From NCBI RefSeq assembly GCF_019236175.1, contig NZ_JAFAJM010000015.1, positions 1 to 64,000 of the forward strand: a stretch of 64,000 nt of DNA. Direction: 5' to 3'. Positions 63,761 through 64,000 of this stretch are shown piece by piece. The number at the start of each line of letters is the position of its first letter. Positions within the stretch are counted from its first letter, which is position 1. The translations under genes and the position numbers were made by a program. Below the pieces are notes generated by a model. It ran no database searches and was not told the origin of the DNA. It saw only the letters and a program-made list of their open reading frames with translations. This DNA is from Chryseobacterium sp. (lineage in GTDB: Bacteria > Bacteroidota > Bacteroidia > Flavobacteriales > Weeksellaceae).

Positions 63761-64000
63761 TTATATCACAAAGGTTAATGATTCCGGTAAAGAAGTATTA
63801 TCCTTTATTTTTATTTCACTTTTATGGTAAACCAGCGAATGAGAAGGTACATCCTGTGTGACCCATACATTTCCGCCGATAATGCTTTCTCTGCCTATGG
63901 TGGTATTGCCTCCTAATATGGTAGCTCCCGAATAGATGATGACATGATCTTCAATATTGGGGTGTCTTTTCTGATTGGCTTTTTCTTTGGAAACATTCAG
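63761..64000 (-). CDS. cysE: Serine O-acetyltransferase, C-terminal part
   Basis: The gene runs off the window end; 79 residues are present, ending with a TAA at 63761-63763. The reading frame on the minus strand has KRHPNIEDHVIIYSGATILGGNTTIGRESIIGGNVWVTQDVPSHS, the left-handed beta-helix repeats of the hexapeptide acetyltransferases typical of CysE/EpsC. It makes O-acetylserine for cysK, 27 bp downstream. Only the C-terminus can be judged. Confidence 0.85.
   Translation of the reverse strand: MNVSKEKANQKRHPNIEDHVIIYSGATILGGNTTIGRESIIGGNVWVTQDVPSHSLVYHKSEIKIKDNTSLPESLTFVI

Overview
The window is about 64 kb of low-GC chromosome from a flavobacterium, most likely Chryseobacterium or a close Weeksellaceae relative. 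The signs are a C-terminal type IX secretion (Por) tail, many TTG-N19..23-TAnnTTTG promoters (the Bacteroidota sigma factor consensus), TonB-dependent receptors, a cobalamin-independent MetE, and small peptides with an MKNLKKL-type leader. No tRNA, rRNA, CRISPR array or intact insertion sequence was seen. The genus is an inference from gene content, not a database match.

Layout. 1-1261 has no convincing gene. 1.26-9.3 kb is a mixed accessory stretch: a bulb-lectin-like lipoprotein, an AraC regulator, a DUF218 protein, an EamA exporter, two SMI1-type proteins, and a hydrolase-monooxygenase fusion with a divergent regulator. 9.4-19.8 kb holds a BspA/DUF285 secreted protein, a lone P-loop ATPase, a DapB-like reductase without the usual His pair, AlkB, a ZnuD-like TonB receptor, a bacteriocin-like peptide, an XRE/S24 regulator and exonuclease III. 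20-24.4 kb has two ferritin-like proteins, a fasciclin protein, exported MsrB and an ECF sigma/anti-sigma pair. 24.5-28 kb is a metal-homeostasis block: alkaline phosphatase, a COG0523 GTPase, a MerC protein and a Zur-like Fur regulator. Perfect or near-perfect GCAAC-TTT-GTTGC palindromes lie at the GTPase/regulator promoters, the TonB receptor promoter 10 kb away, and the phosphatase promoter.

28-42 kb is the most interesting block. Two cobalamin riboswitches on the minus strand precede metE and a nine-gene run. That run is prpB-prpC-prpD (2-methylcitrate cycle), then mmsA, acyl-CoA dehydrogenase, 3-hydroxyisobutyryl-CoA hydrolase, mmsB and enoyl-CoA hydratase (valine to propionyl-CoA), then queH. 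Both switches thus stand before B12-independent routes: MetE can replace MetH, and the methylcitrate cycle can replace the B12-dependent methylmalonyl-CoA mutase.

42.6-53.8 kb contains a TetR-controlled tripartite ABC-2 exporter (TolC, HlyD, two ATPases, two permeases), an orphan Cys/His protein, a second Cys-rich bacteriocin-like peptide and several small proteins. 53.8-64 kb has a remnant of an IS3-type element inside a split terminator, then a minus-strand sulfite-to-cysteine cluster: serine acetyltransferase (cut by the window edge), cysK, cobA, cysJ, cysI, a TonB receptor, and a precorrin-2 dehydrogenase fused to a TSUP/TauE permease. Sulfate activation genes are absent from the window.
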